DNA of 64,000 nucleotides from Tritonibacter multivorans. GTDB lineage: Bacteria > Pseudomonadota > Alphaproteobacteria > Rhodobacterales > Rhodobacteraceae. Position numbers and translations under genes: made by a program. The notes beneath the pieces were generated by a model. It was given only the letters and a program-made list of their open reading frames with translations. It did not search any database and was not told where the DNA came from. Positions 24,046 to 32,341 of this stretch are shown here, one piece after another (positions within the stretch are counted from its first letter, which is position 1; every line of letters begins with the position of its first letter). The stretch lies in NCBI RefSeq assembly GCF_001458415.1, contig NZ_CYSD01000033.1, forward strand, positions 1-64,000, in the 5' to 3' direction.

Positions 24046-26442
24046 ATGAAATTCACCCTCTCCTGGCTGAAGGACCACCTCGACACGAATGCATCGGTCG
24101 AGGAAATCACCGAAACCCTCACCGACCTCGGTCTCGAGGTGGAAGAGGTCGTGAACCCGGCCGACAAGCTCAAGACCTTTACCCTCGCCAAGATCGAAGA
24201 GGCCGAGCAGCACCCCGATGCCGACCGCCTGCGCGTCTGCAAGGTGAGCACGGATGAGGGCGAAAAGCAGATCGTCTGCGGTGCGCCCAATGCGCGTGCT
24301 GGCATCACCGTGGTGCTGGCAAAGCCTGGCGATTATGTGCCCGGTCTGGACTTCACCCTCTCTGTCGGCAAGATCCGCGGCGTGGAAAGCCACGGCATGA
24401 TGGCGTCCTGGAAAGAGCTGGAGCTGGGCGAAGACCACGACGGTATTATCGAACTGCCCTCGGGCGCGGTGGGCGACAAGCTGGTGGATTGGCTGGCGGA
24501 AAACGACCCCGCCAAAGTTGACCCGATGATCGAGATCGCAATCACCCCAAACCGCCCCGATGCGCTGGGCGTCTATGGCATTGCCCGCGATCTGGCGGCG
24601 CGCGGTCTTGGCACGCTGAAAACCACCGACTACAAACCGGTCGAGGGTCAGTTTGCCTCCCCCATCAAAGTCACCATTGACGAAGACACGCTGGACGGCT
24701 GCCCGCTGTTCACCGGTCGTGTGATCCGTGGTGTGAAAAACGGCCCCAGCCCGAAATGGCTGCAGGACCGTCTGACTGCGATTGGCCTGCGTCCGATCTC
24801 GGCGCTGGTGGATATCACCAACTTCTTCACCTTTGACCAGAACCGCCCGCTGCACGTCTTTGACGTGGCCAAGGTCGCGGGCGACCTGCGTGTGCACCGC
24901 GCCGCCGGTGGCGAGACACTGCAGGGTCTGGACGAAAAAGAATACACATTCTCTGCCGGTCAGATCGTGATCTCGGATGACAACGGTGTGGAAAGCATCG
25001 CGGGCATTATGGGCGGCGAAGAAACCGGCTGCACCGACGAAACCGTGGATGTCTTCCTCGAAAGCGCCTTCTGGGATCACGTGCAGATCGCAACCACGGG
25101 CCGCGCGCTGAAGGTCAACACCGATGCCCGCTACCGGTTCGAACGCGGTGTGGATCCGGAATACACCTATGAGGGTCTGGAGCGTGCGACGCAAATGATC
25201 CTTGATCTCTGTGGTGGTGAAGCGTCCGAGGTCGTGGCCGCGGGTGACGTGCCCAGCCATGCCCGCGCCTACAAACTGAACCCAGAGCGCGTTCAGTCCC
25301 TCGTGGGTATGGAAATCCCCGAATCCGAACAGCGCCAGACCCTGACCCGTCTGGGCTTCCGTCTGGAAGGCAACCTGGCCCATGTGCCGTCCTGGCGTCC
25401 TGACGTGCAGGGCGAGGCCGATCTGGTCGAAGAGGTCGCGCGTATTGCGTCCCTGACCAAACTGCAGGGCAAACCGCTGCCGCGCCTGACCGATGGCATC
25501 CCCGCCGCCGTGATGAGCCCGATGCAGCGTCGCCTGCAGATGGCCCGCCGCACCACCGCTGCGCTGGGCTATAACGAGGTCATCAGCTACACCTTCATCG
25601 ACCAGAAAGCCGCTGCGCTGTTTGGTGGCGGTGATGATGCGACCATGCTGGCCAACCCGATTTCCTCGGAAATGTCGCACCTGCGTCCCGACCTGCTGCC
25701 GGGTCTGCTGCAGGCCGCAGCCCGCAATCAGGCGCGCGGTCAGTCCGATCTGGCCTTGTTCGAGGTCGGACCGGCCTTCACCGGTGGGGAACCGGGCGAA
25801 GAACGCATCCAGATCTCGGGCCTTTTGGTCAACCGCAATGGCCCCAAGGACGTGCATGGCGCCTCGCGCGCGATGGATGTCTATGACGCGAAATCCGATG
25901 TAGAGGCTGTCCTCGCCGCGATTGGCGCGCCGGCCAAGGTGCAGATCCTGCGCGAAGGCGATGCTTGGTGGCACCCGGGCCGTCACGGCCGCATCTGTCT
26001 GGGTCCGAAAAAGACCCTTGGCGTCTTTGGCGAACTGCACCCCAAAGTTCTGAGCGAGCTGGGCATCAAAGGCACCGCCGTGGCCTTCACCATCTACCCC
26101 GAAGAAATCCCGCTGCCGCGCAAATCCGGCGCAAGCCGCGGCGCGCTGGCGATTTCTGACCTGCAAGCGGTGGAGCGTGACTTTGCCTTTGTTGTCGACG
26201 CAGGTGTAGAGGCGCTGACGCTGGTCAATGCCGCCGCCGGTGCCGACAAAGCGCTGATCGAAGACGTGCGCGTCTTTGACGAGTTCATCGGCGGCTCGCT
26301 GGGCGAGGACAAGAAATCGCTGGCAATCACCGTGCGTCTGCAGCCCAAGGACAAAACCCTGACGGAAAAAGACATCGAGGCGGTCAGCGACAAGATCGTG
26401 GCCAAGGTGACCAAAGCCACCGGTGGTGAGCTGCGCGGCTAA
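24046..26442 (+). CDS. pheT: Phenylalanine--tRNA ligase beta subunit
   Basis: A 798-residue subunit with the complete architecture: N-terminal B1 region (MKFTLSWLKDHLDTNASVEEI), an EMAP-like tRNA-binding domain (about 40-150), B3/B4 editing domain (SALVDITNFFTFDQNRPLHVFD), B5 domains (TDARYRFERGVDPEY) and the C-terminal ferredoxin-fold anticodon-binding domain (LQPKDKTLTEKDIEAVSDKIVAKV). It binds tRNA-Phe and hydrolyses misacylated Tyr-tRNA. CGCTGAGAC precedes the start. A good terminator follows. Confidence 0.97.
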   Translation: MKFTLSWLKDHLDTNASVEEITETLTDLGLEVEEVVNPADKLKTFTLAKIEEAEQHPDADRLRVCKVSTDEGEKQIVCGAPNARAGITVVLAKPGDYVPGLDFTLSVGKIRGVESHGMMASWKELELGEDHDGIIELPSGAVGDKLVDWLAENDPAKVDPMIEIAITPNRPDALGVYGIARDLAARGLGTLKTTDYKPVEGQFASPIKVTIDEDTLDGCPLFTGRVIRGVKNGPSPKWLQDRLTAIGLRPISALVDITNFFTFDQNRPLHVFDVAKVAGDLRVHRAAGGETLQGLDEKEYTFSAGQIVISDDNGVESIAGIMGGEETGCTDETVDVFLESAFWDHVQIATTGRALKVNTDARYRFERGVDPEYTYEGLERATQMILDLCGGEASEVVAAGDVPSHARAYKLNPERVQSLVGMEIPESEQRQTLTRLGFRLEGNLAHVPSWRPDVQGEADLVEEVARIASLTKLQGKPLPRLTDGIPAAVMSPMQRRLQMARRTTAALGYNEVISYTFIDQKAAALFGGGDDATMLANPISSEMSHLRPDLLPGLLQAAARNQARGQSDLALFEVGPAFTGGEPGEERIQISGLLVNRNGPKDVHGASRAMDVYDAKSDVEAVLAAIGAPAKVQILREGDAWWHPGRHGRICLGPKKTLGVFGELHPKVLSELGIKGTAVAFTIYPEEIPLPRKSGASRGALAISDLQAVERDFAFVVDAGVEALTLVNAAAGADKALIEDVRVFDEFIGGSLGEDKKSLAITVRLQPKDKTLTEKDIEAVSDKIVAKVTKATGGELRG

Positions 26443-26754
26443 CCTGATCTCACCTATGATAATTGAAGAAACGCGCCTCATCCGAGGTGCGTTTTTTTTG
26501 GTTTATCACGCCGCGATTTTCTGTGGAGAGCAGTCTTTGCAATCGTATGATACCACGGGAACGCCGCAAGGATACACATCGGTCAAACACAGCACTGATT
26601 CTAAAGATGCAGGGTAGATGCCGTTCTGTAAGCCGCTAATTCTGCGTGAGAAACCTATTTTTAATGGGTGTTTTGTTATCTCTGAGATGTTGTGAATCGT
26701 TCCGAATTTTCCACTTTTTTGACCGCCATCAGCCTAAAAGAAATTTGAAACCTC
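26443..26754. other. Intergenic region between pheT and the 164-residue orphan gene
   Basis: After the pheT terminator come about 250 bases of noticeably AT-richer DNA (TTTTTAATGGGTGTTTTG, AATTTTCCACTTTTTTGACC), likely the promoter region of the next gene. No open frame here has coding character, and no structured RNA family was recognised. Confidence 0.5.
26469..26499 (+). terminator. Terminator of pheT
   Basis: AAACGCGCCTC pairs with GAGGTGCGTTT around ATCC and is followed by eight T residues. Confidence 0.88.
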
Positions 26755-27249
26755 ATGTCTCATACTCCTAGACAAGATCGCCGGGTGTCACGGTTCCATG
26801 TCACGCCCGAGAGCGAAGACGCCGGTCTGTTTAAGAATGGCATGACACAGGTAGATCTGGTTCTGGTTCCCATTTTTGGAAAGACAGCGCGCGGCGATAT
26901 CACCGTTCGTGGCTATGTCGATGACACCAAAGAGGTGTCAGTCGTGTTTGCCGGGCGTCGCAAATCGGATTTCTCGGGGCTGAAACAAGAGCTGCGTCTG
27001 ATGCTGACGCAGGCCAATTTCTCGGCTGCGCAACGGCGCGAAGACCCGCCACCGCTCAAGACCATTCGGCTGCCCGTCCAAATCGAAGGCAGCTGGCGGC
27101 AAAGGTTTGAACGGGATGCCTCCGGGGATGAGCGCCGGACGTTGCAGTTCCTTGCAGCCCGCTGGGCGTATCTGGATCGCACAGGCGCGAGCGTTACCGC
27201 CGGAAAACGGGCTGTTCAGCCCTCGGCTAAAAACTTGGCCAGCTTCTGA
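26755..27249 (+). CDS. Hypothetical protein, no recognised domain
   Basis: A 164-residue, soluble, basic protein starting MSHTPRQDRRVSRFHVTPES. The middle alternates hydrophobic and polar residues (DLVLVPIFGKTARGDITVRGYV, KEVSVVFAGRR), suggesting a beta sheet; the second half is helical and Arg/Gln-rich. There is no signal peptide or membrane segment. An AT-rich promoter-like region precedes it. It is monocistronic, and I do not recognise the family. Confidence 0.6.
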   Translation: MSHTPRQDRRVSRFHVTPESEDAGLFKNGMTQVDLVLVPIFGKTARGDITVRGYVDDTKEVSVVFAGRRKSDFSGLKQELRLMLTQANFSAAQRREDPPPLKTIRLPVQIEGSWRQRFERDASGDERRTLQFLAARWAYLDRTGASVTAGKRAVQPSAKNLASF

Positions 27250-27303
27250 CAGGTCGACTGCGACGGGGGGCACGGCGCATGGGCCGCTTGCTTGGCAGGC
27301 CTT

Positions 27304-27313
27304 GGGGGGGGGG
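27304..27313 (+). repeat. Homopolymer of ten G
   Basis: Ten consecutive G residues lie about 80 bases upstream of ytoQ. Long G tracts slip during replication and can vary promoter spacing. Confidence 0.7.
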
Positions 27314-27393
27314 CATGTGTCTGCAATGGCCTATGCCTGCCAATGGTTTCAGGTTAGGTCTGGCGCAGACATGGCAGAACACAGGAGGCCGCA

Positions 27394-27843
27394 ATGACAC
27401 TGAAAATCTATCTTTCCGGTGAAATCCACACCGACTGGCGGGAACAGATTACCGACGGCGCGGCGGGTCTTGATGTGACCTTTGACAGCCCGGTCACCGA
27501 CCATGATGCCTCGGATGATTGTGGCGTGGCCATCATGGGGGCTGAAGACAAAAAATTCTGGCACGACCACAAAGGCGCCAAGCTGAACGCCATCCGCACC
27601 CGCCGTGGCATTGAGGGCGCGGATCTTGTCGTTGTCCGCTTTGGCGAGAAATACAAACAGTGGAACGCGGCGTTTGACGCAGGCTACGCGGCCGCACTGG
27701 GCAAATCGGTTATTGTCCTCAGCCCGCCCGAACATCAGCACGCCTTGAAAGAGGTGCACGCCGCCGCACTCGCTGTGACAGAGACACCGCAGCAGGTGGT
27801 CGAGATCCTGCGCTATGTGCTGAAGGGGCAATTGCCGGGCTAA
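27394..27843 (+). CDS. ytoQ: YtoQ family protein
   Basis: A 149-residue protein of the YtoQ family, related in fold to nucleoside 2-deoxyribosyltransferases. It opens MTLKIYLSGEIHTDWREQI and has ADLVVVRFGEKYKQWNAAFDAGYAAALGK, the usual substrate-pocket Glu/Asp region, then VIVLSPPEHQHALKE. It is cytoplasmic; the biochemical function is unknown. CACAGGAGG precedes the ATG. It ends at a strong terminator. Confidence 0.88.
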   Translation: MTLKIYLSGEIHTDWREQITDGAAGLDVTFDSPVTDHDASDDCGVAIMGAEDKKFWHDHKGAKLNAIRTRRGIEGADLVVVRFGEKYKQWNAAFDAGYAAALGKSVIVLSPPEHQHALKEVHAAALAVTETPQQVVEILRYVLKGQLPG

Positions 27844-27865
27844 GCGCGCGGTTGCCAAGACAGAC

Positions 27866-27906
27866 AAAAACGCCCCGGTCCGAAAGGAGCCGGGGCGTTG
27901 TTTTTT
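27866..27906 (+). terminator. Terminator of ytoQ
   Basis: AACGCCCCGG (27869-27878) pairs with CCGGGGCGTT (27890-27899), then GTTTTTT. The A-run on the other side lets it also serve the converging mscS gene. Confidence 0.9.
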
Positions 27907-27921
27907 GCGAAAGGGTGGCGA

Positions 27922-28728
27922 TTAGCCAGCTTTCTGAATTTCCACGGAATGCGGGTAGGGGATCGAAATACCTTCGGCGTCAAAGGCTTCTTTTACGCCT
28001 TGGGTCATCGCGAACTTCAGTTCCCAGTAATCCGCCGCGTCGCACCAGATGCGGGTGGTCAGATCAACAGAGCTGTCACCAAGGTTGGTCACACGCACCC
28101 AGGGTTCCGGATCCTGTTTGACGCGCGCGTCGGCGTTGGCCAGCTTCAGGATGATGGCTTTGGCTTTCTCGATGTCGTCGCCGTAGTCGATGCCAAACAC
28201 CATATCCACGCGACGGGTGTCATGGGCCGAGAAGTTGGTGATGATCGACCCCCAGGCCTGACCGTTGGGCACAATGATCTGAACATTGTCGGCGGTTGCC
28301 AGTTCGGTCACAAACAGGTTCACGTCCTTCACGGTGCCCGCAGTGCCGCCGATGTCGACAAACTGACCCAGTTTATAGGGGCGGAACAGGATCAGCATGA
28401 AACCGGCAGCAATGTCGCTCAGCGTGCCCTGCAGCGCCAGACCAATGGCCAGCGTGGCTGCGCCCAGCATTGCAACAAGGCTGGTGGCCTCAATGCCAAA
28501 AATACCCAGAACCGCAACCAGCACGATCGCCAGCAGCACCCAGCGCACAACCGATGCTGCAAAGTTGCCAATCGTATTGTCGATGTGTTCAGAGGCGTTT
28601 ACGCGCTTGCGCACCACGCTGGAAATCCAACCTGCTGCGATCCAACCTACGACCAATACGGCCAGTGCCTTTGCGCCGTTCAATACCAGCGGCATATAGG
28701 CGTTTGCCTGTTCTACGACTTGTTCCAT
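27922..28728 (-). CDS. mscS: MscS-type small-conductance mechanosensitive channel
   Basis: A 268-residue inner-membrane channel. It has three transmembrane segments in the first 130 residues; the pore helix TM3 is Gly/Ala-rich (LVAMLGAATLAIGLALQGTLSDIAAGFMLILFRPYKLG), followed by the cytoplasmic beta domain (VDIGGTAGTVKDVNLFVTEL, IIVPNGQAWGSIITNFS) and the vestibule. It opens on membrane tension to release solutes during osmotic downshock. The start MEQVVEQA at 28728 follows CAGGAAAAAG. It lies directly downstream of mscL on the same strand, although a terminator separates them. Confidence 0.93.
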   Translation of the reverse strand: MEQVVEQANAYMPLVLNGAKALAVLVVGWIAAGWISSVVRKRVNASEHIDNTIGNFAASVVRWVLLAIVLVAVLGIFGIEATSLVAMLGAATLAIGLALQGTLSDIAAGFMLILFRPYKLGQFVDIGGTAGTVKDVNLFVTELATADNVQIIVPNGQAWGSIITNFSAHDTRRVDMVFGIDYGDDIEKAKAIILKLANADARVKQDPEPWVRVTNLGDSSVDLTTRIWCDAADYWELKFAMTQGVKEAFDAEGISIPYPHSVEIQKAG

Positions 28729-28741
28729 CTTTTTCCTGTCC

Positions 28742-28775
28742 AAAATAAGAGGGAAGGTGCAGAACGCGCCTTCCC
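28742..28775 (-). terminator. Terminator of mscL
   Basis: GGGAAGG (28751-28757) and CCTTCCC (28769-28775) form a hairpin that ends in TCTTATTTTG on the minus strand, between mscL and mscS. Confidence 0.75.
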
Positions 28776-28800
28776 CCACATGCCCAAATTTGCGGGCGGG

Positions 28801-29226
28801 TTATCGTTTCAGCGAATCGCGGATTTCCAGCAGGACATCCAGTTCGCTCGGGCCTGCGGGGTCTTCCGCGACCTCTTCCGCGGGGCTTTCCATCGCGGAT
28901 TTCACCTTGTTCACATAGCGAACCAGCATGAACACCACGAAGGCAACGATCAGGAAGTTGATCACCGCCATAAAAAACGCCCCATAGGCAAAGACCGCAG
29001 CGCCGGCCTCGCGGGCGGCCTCTAGCGATCCGTAGGAGCCATCGCCCGACAGGACGACAAAATTGTTGGTGAAATCCAGACCGCCTGTGAACAGCCCGAT
29101 GATCGGGTTCAGCAGGTCATCGACCATGGATTTCACAATTGCGGTGAACGCGGCCCCAATAATGATGCCCACCGCCATATCCATCACATTGCCCTTGGCA
29201 ATGAATTCCTTGAACTCGTTAAACAT
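28801..29226 (-). CDS. mscL: Large-conductance mechanosensitive channel
   Basis: A 141-residue channel subunit (pentamer). The N-terminal amphipathic helix and TM1 are [27 protein letters not shown], followed by the periplasmic loop, TM2 ([25 protein letters not shown]) and a C-terminal helical bundle ([14 protein letters not shown]). It opens near lytic tension. The start at 29226 follows GGGAGAGTTAC and gives a normal-length protein; an upstream extension does not match. Confidence 0.96.
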   Translation of the reverse strand: MFNEFKEFIAKGNVMDMAVGIIIGAAFTAIVKSMVDDLLNPIIGLFTGGLDFTNNFVVLSGDGSYGSLEAAREAGAAVFAYGAFFMAVINFLIVAFVVFMLVRYVNKVKSAMESPAEEVAEDPAGPSELDVLLEIRDSLKR

Positions 29227-29322
29227 GTAACTCTCCCACAACATAAGATGCCGGTGAGGGTACGTGTGCTCTGAGGTTCTGTAAATTTTTAAATAACCTC
29301 TTTCAACCAGCGCGTTAGGGGA

Positions 29323-29362
29323 AAAAACAAACGCCTCCCTCACCTTGCGGTGAGAGAGGCGC
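29323..29362 (-). terminator. Terminator of ald
   Basis: GCGCCTCTCTCACC pairs with GGTGAGGGAGGCGT around GCAA on the minus strand, then TTTGTTTTTT. It lies about 40 bases after the ald stop. Confidence 0.9.
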
Positions 29363-29398
29363 AAAGCCACCAAAAAGGATAGCGGCCTATTCTTTAGG

Positions 29399-30514
29399 TT
29401 ATTGCACCAGAGCTTTGGCCGAAACAACCTCAATGCCAAGCGCCTTGCCGACCGCGTCATAGGTCAGCTGACCCGCGTGCACGTTCAGGCCGTTCAGCAG
29501 ATGCGGATCGTCTGCGCAGGCCTGTTTCCAGCCCTTGTCGGCCAGCGCCAGCAGGAAGGGCAGGGTGGCATTGCCAAGCGCCTGTGTCGACGTGCGCGCA
29601 ACCGCACCCGGCATGTTGGCCACACAGTAGTGCATGATGCCATCGACCTCATAGATCGGTTCTGCGTGGGTGGTGGCGCGAGAGGTTTCAAAGCAGCCGC
29701 CCTGGTCAATGGCGACGTCAACCAGCGCTGCGCCCGGCTTCATCTCTGCCAGATCTGCGCGGGACACCAGCTTCGGCGCTGCGGCACCCGGGATCAGAAC
29801 CGCACCGATGACCATATCGGCTTCGCGGACCAGCTCTGCGGTGGCACCAGCGGTTGCATAGCGGTTTTTGAAGTCACGGCCGAAGACATCGTCGAGATAC
29901 TTCAGGCGGGTCAGCGAACGGTCCAGAACGGTCACATCGGCGCCCATGCCTGCGGCGACTTTGGCGGCGTGGGTGCCCACAACACCGCCGCCGATCACAA
30001 CAACCTTCGCCGGAGCCACGCCGGGAACGCCGCCCATCAGGACGCCACGGCCGCCATTGGCTTTCTGCAGGGTCCATGCGCCCATCTGCGGCGCCAGACG
30101 GCCAGCCACTTCGGACATCGGCGCCAGCAGGGGCAGGCCACCATTGTTGTCTGTCACGGTTTCATAGGCAATCGCGGTGCACCCGGACTCCAGCAGGTCC
30201 TTGGTCTGCTCGGGGTCGGGGGCAAGGTGCAGATAGGTGAACAGCAGCTGGCCTTCGCGCAGCATCTTGCGTTCAATCGCTTGGGGCTCTTTGACCTTTA
30301 CGATCATGTCGGCGGTGGCAAAAATCTCTGCGGCGGTGTCCAGAATGGTGGCACCGGCGGCGCGGTAATCTTCGTCGGTGAAGCCCGCACCCAGGCCTGC
30401 GCCGGCTTGAATGACAACCTCGTGGCCGCGATTTACGGCTTCACGGGCGGCGTCCGGCATCATGCCGACGCGGAATTCTTGCGGTTTGATTTCTGTTGGG
30501 CATCCGATTTTCAT
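29399..30514 (-). CDS. ald: Alanine dehydrogenase
   Basis: A 371-residue NAD-dependent enzyme: L-alanine + NAD + H2O to pyruvate + NH4+ + NADH. It starts [18 protein letters not shown]. It has catalytic Lys/His regions in KVKEPQ and [10 protein letters not shown], and the Rossmann motif [27 protein letters not shown] near residue 170. It ends normally. It is cytoplasmic and usually hexameric. It is divergent from an Lrp-type regulator 144 bases away, as is common for ald-aldR pairs. Confidence 0.96.
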   Translation of the reverse strand: MKIGCPTEIKPQEFRVGMMPDAAREAVNRGHEVVIQAGAGLGAGFTDEDYRAAGATILDTAAEIFATADMIVKVKEPQAIERKMLREGQLLFTYLHLAPDPEQTKDLLESGCTAIAYETVTDNNGGLPLLAPMSEVAGRLAPQMGAWTLQKANGGRGVLMGGVPGVAPAKVVVIGGGVVGTHAAKVAAGMGADVTVLDRSLTRLKYLDDVFGRDFKNRYATAGATAELVREADMVIGAVLIPGAAAPKLVSRADLAEMKPGAALVDVAIDQGGCFETSRATTHAEPIYEVDGIMHYCVANMPGAVARTSTQALGNATLPFLLALADKGWKQACADDPHLLNGLNVHAGQLTYDAVGKALGIEVVSAKALVQ

Positions 30515-30565
30515 GACTTGCTCCCCGAGCTTAAGTGTCTTTAGGTAAACTGTGACACGGTCTTC

Positions 30566-30611
30566 GCAAAATTTGCTGCTTTATTGGGCACATCGAAAAG
30601 ATGGCTTTCGA
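30566..30611. promoter_or_regulatory. Two palindromes in the ald / Lrp-regulator intergenic region
   Basis: GCAAA-A-TTTGC (30566-30576) and TCGAAA-N7-TTTCGA (30593-30611) lie between the divergent starts. Paired A/T-centred palindromes suit an Lrp-family protein that contacts several sites. Confidence 0.5.
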
Positions 30612-30658
30612 AGAATTTCCTGCTATAAGCGCCCAAAGCGCAAGAAAGGGGCCGTCAA

Positions 30659-31120
30659 ATGGAGCTGGACCAGTTAGATCGTCGCATCCTTGGGGTGTTG
30701 CAGAAGAAGGGCCGCATCTCGAACGCGGAGCTGAGCGAAACCGTCAACCTGTCCGCTTCGGCCTGCCATCGCCGGGTGCAGCGTCTGGAGGAGGAGGGCT
30801 TTATTCGCGACTATGTGGCCCTGCTGGATGCGCGGAAAATGAAGGTGCCAACGACCGTCTTCGTCGAAATCACCCTCTCGGGGCAAGCCGACGAGGTTCT
30901 GGATGCCTTTGAGAAAGCTGTGGCGCGTATTCCGGACGTTCTGGAATGTCATCTGATGGCGGGCACAGCGGACTATATTCTGAAGGTTGTGGCTGAAAAC
31001 ACCGAGGATTTCGCCCGGATCCACCGCCAGCACCTGTCCCGTCTGCCCGGCGTCGCCCAAATGCAGAGTTCCTTTGCCTTGCGGACCGTGTTTAAAACCA
31101 CAGCACTGCCTATTCCCTGA
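30659..31120 (+). CDS. aldR: Lrp/AsnC-family regulator, probable AldR
   Basis: A 153-residue protein with helix-turn-helix LDQLDRRILGVLQKKGRISNAELSETVNLSASACHRRVQRLEEEG and a C-terminal RAM domain (VFVEITLSGQADEVLDAFEKAV, HLMAGTADYILKVVAENTEDF). Divergent location from ald strongly suggests that it activates or represses alanine dehydrogenase in response to alanine. GGGGCCGTCAA precedes the ATG. The symbol is given by context. Confidence 0.85.
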   Translation: MELDQLDRRILGVLQKKGRISNAELSETVNLSASACHRRVQRLEEEGFIRDYVALLDARKMKVPTTVFVEITLSGQADEVLDAFEKAVARIPDVLECHLMAGTADYILKVVAENTEDFARIHRQHLSRLPGVAQMQSSFALRTVFKTTALPIP

Positions 31121-31348
31121 TCGCGGCGTCGAGGACGGGGGTAATTTATACCGAAGGGCTTGCGAAGCGGCAAAAAATCACGTTCCCTTTTGACTTGTCC
31201 CCATGATAGCGACTCTCCGTATCCGGGTGTCTGTATCGAAAGAACCCGGAATTGGTGCTGAAAAATGCCGCTTTCGCCGGGCGTTGACACCAAAGGATCA
31301 CATCCTGACGTTATCTGGGCAGAAGCAGCGACTAGAAGGAGAACCGCC

Positions 31349-32269
31349 GTGAGTGACAGCGACATCGAAAATTATTCATTCGACTGGCTGGAGGCGGAGC
31401 TTCAGGACACGCTGGACGAGGATTTCGAGATCGAATTTGCCGAGCCCATGCTGTCGATGGAGCTTCGCAAGATCTACCGGGCGCAGCACCCCGAGATGCT
31501 GGACCGGAAGGTCTATTTTCAGAACCTGCTGCGTCTGCAGGCTGAATTGATCAAGGTTCAGGACTGGGTGCAGCACACCGGTGCCAAGGTCTGTATTCTG
31601 TTTGAGGGCCGCGACAGTGCGGGCAAAGGGGGCGTGATCAAACGCATCACCCAGCGCCTGAACCCCCGTGTGGCCCGCGTTGTGGCTCTGCCTGCGCCCT
31701 CGCGCCGGGAACAGAGCCAGTGGTATTTCCAACGCTACGTGCCGCATTTGCCGGCGGCGGGTGAAATCGTGCTGTTTGACCGGTCCTGGTACAACCGCGC
31801 CGGTGTTGAACGGGTGATGGATTTCGCCACACCGGATCAGGTCGAACAATTCTTTAAAGACGTTCCCGAATTTGAACGCATGCTGGTGCGCTCGGGTATT
31901 ATTCTGCTGAAATACTGGTTCTCGATCACCGACGAAGAACAGCAGCTGCGATTCATGATGCGCATCCATGACCCGATGAAGCAGTGGAAACTGTCGCCGA
32001 TGGATCTGGAGTCGCGCATCCGTTGGGAGCAGTACACCAAAGCCAAGGAAGAGATGTTCGAACGCACAAATATCCCCGAAGCGCCCTGGTTCATTGTGGA
32101 AGGCAATGACAAAAAGCGCGAGCGGTTGAACTGTATCGAACACCTGCTGACCAAGATCCCGTACGAAGACGTGCCCAGCGAAAAGGTCAGCCTGCCGGAT
32201 CGGGAGTATAACCCGGATTATGAACGGCGGTACTTGCCGGACGAGCTCTACGTGCCAAAGATCTACTAA
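31349..32269 (+). CDS. ppk2: Polyphosphate kinase 2
   Basis: A 306-residue PPK2-family enzyme. The Walker A motif is LFEGRDSAGKGGVIKRI, followed by the lid region (ALPAPSRREQSQWYFQRYVPHLP) and Walker B LFDRSWYNRAGVERVM. It transfers phosphate between polyphosphate and nucleotides, usually driving NDP to NTP; class I is likely for a single domain of this size. The GTG start at 31349 follows AAGGAG at 9 bases and fits better than an ATG 28 codons upstream. The acidic N-terminal 60 residues are variable in the family. Confidence 0.92.
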   Translation: MSDSDIENYSFDWLEAELQDTLDEDFEIEFAEPMLSMELRKIYRAQHPEMLDRKVYFQNLLRLQAELIKVQDWVQHTGAKVCILFEGRDSAGKGGVIKRITQRLNPRVARVVALPAPSRREQSQWYFQRYVPHLPAAGEIVLFDRSWYNRAGVERVMDFATPDQVEQFFKDVPEFERMLVRSGIILLKYWFSITDEEQQLRFMMRIHDPMKQWKLSPMDLESRIRWEQYTKAKEEMFERTNIPEAPWFIVEGNDKKRERLNCIEHLLTKIPYEDVPSEKVSLPDREYNPDYERRYLPDELYVPKIY

Positions 32270-32271
32270 CC

Positions 32272-32303
32272 AGAAAAGCCCGGCCAAGAGCCGGGCTTTT
32301 CTG
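32272..32303 (+). terminator. Terminator of ppk2
   Basis: AGAAAAGCCCGGC pairs with GCCGGGCTTTTCT around CAAGA, directly after the stop codon. Confidence 0.85.
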
Positions 32304-32341
32304 TTCGGGGCGGGGGAAGTCAGACCCCGGTCGGGGCCGTG

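Noticed and set aside
24001-26481. A very long open frame (over 800 codons) antisense to pheT
   Set aside because: High-GC codon use leaves one antisense frame open. Its predicted protein is rich in His, Gln and Arg without any domain, while the sense strand is a complete pheT.
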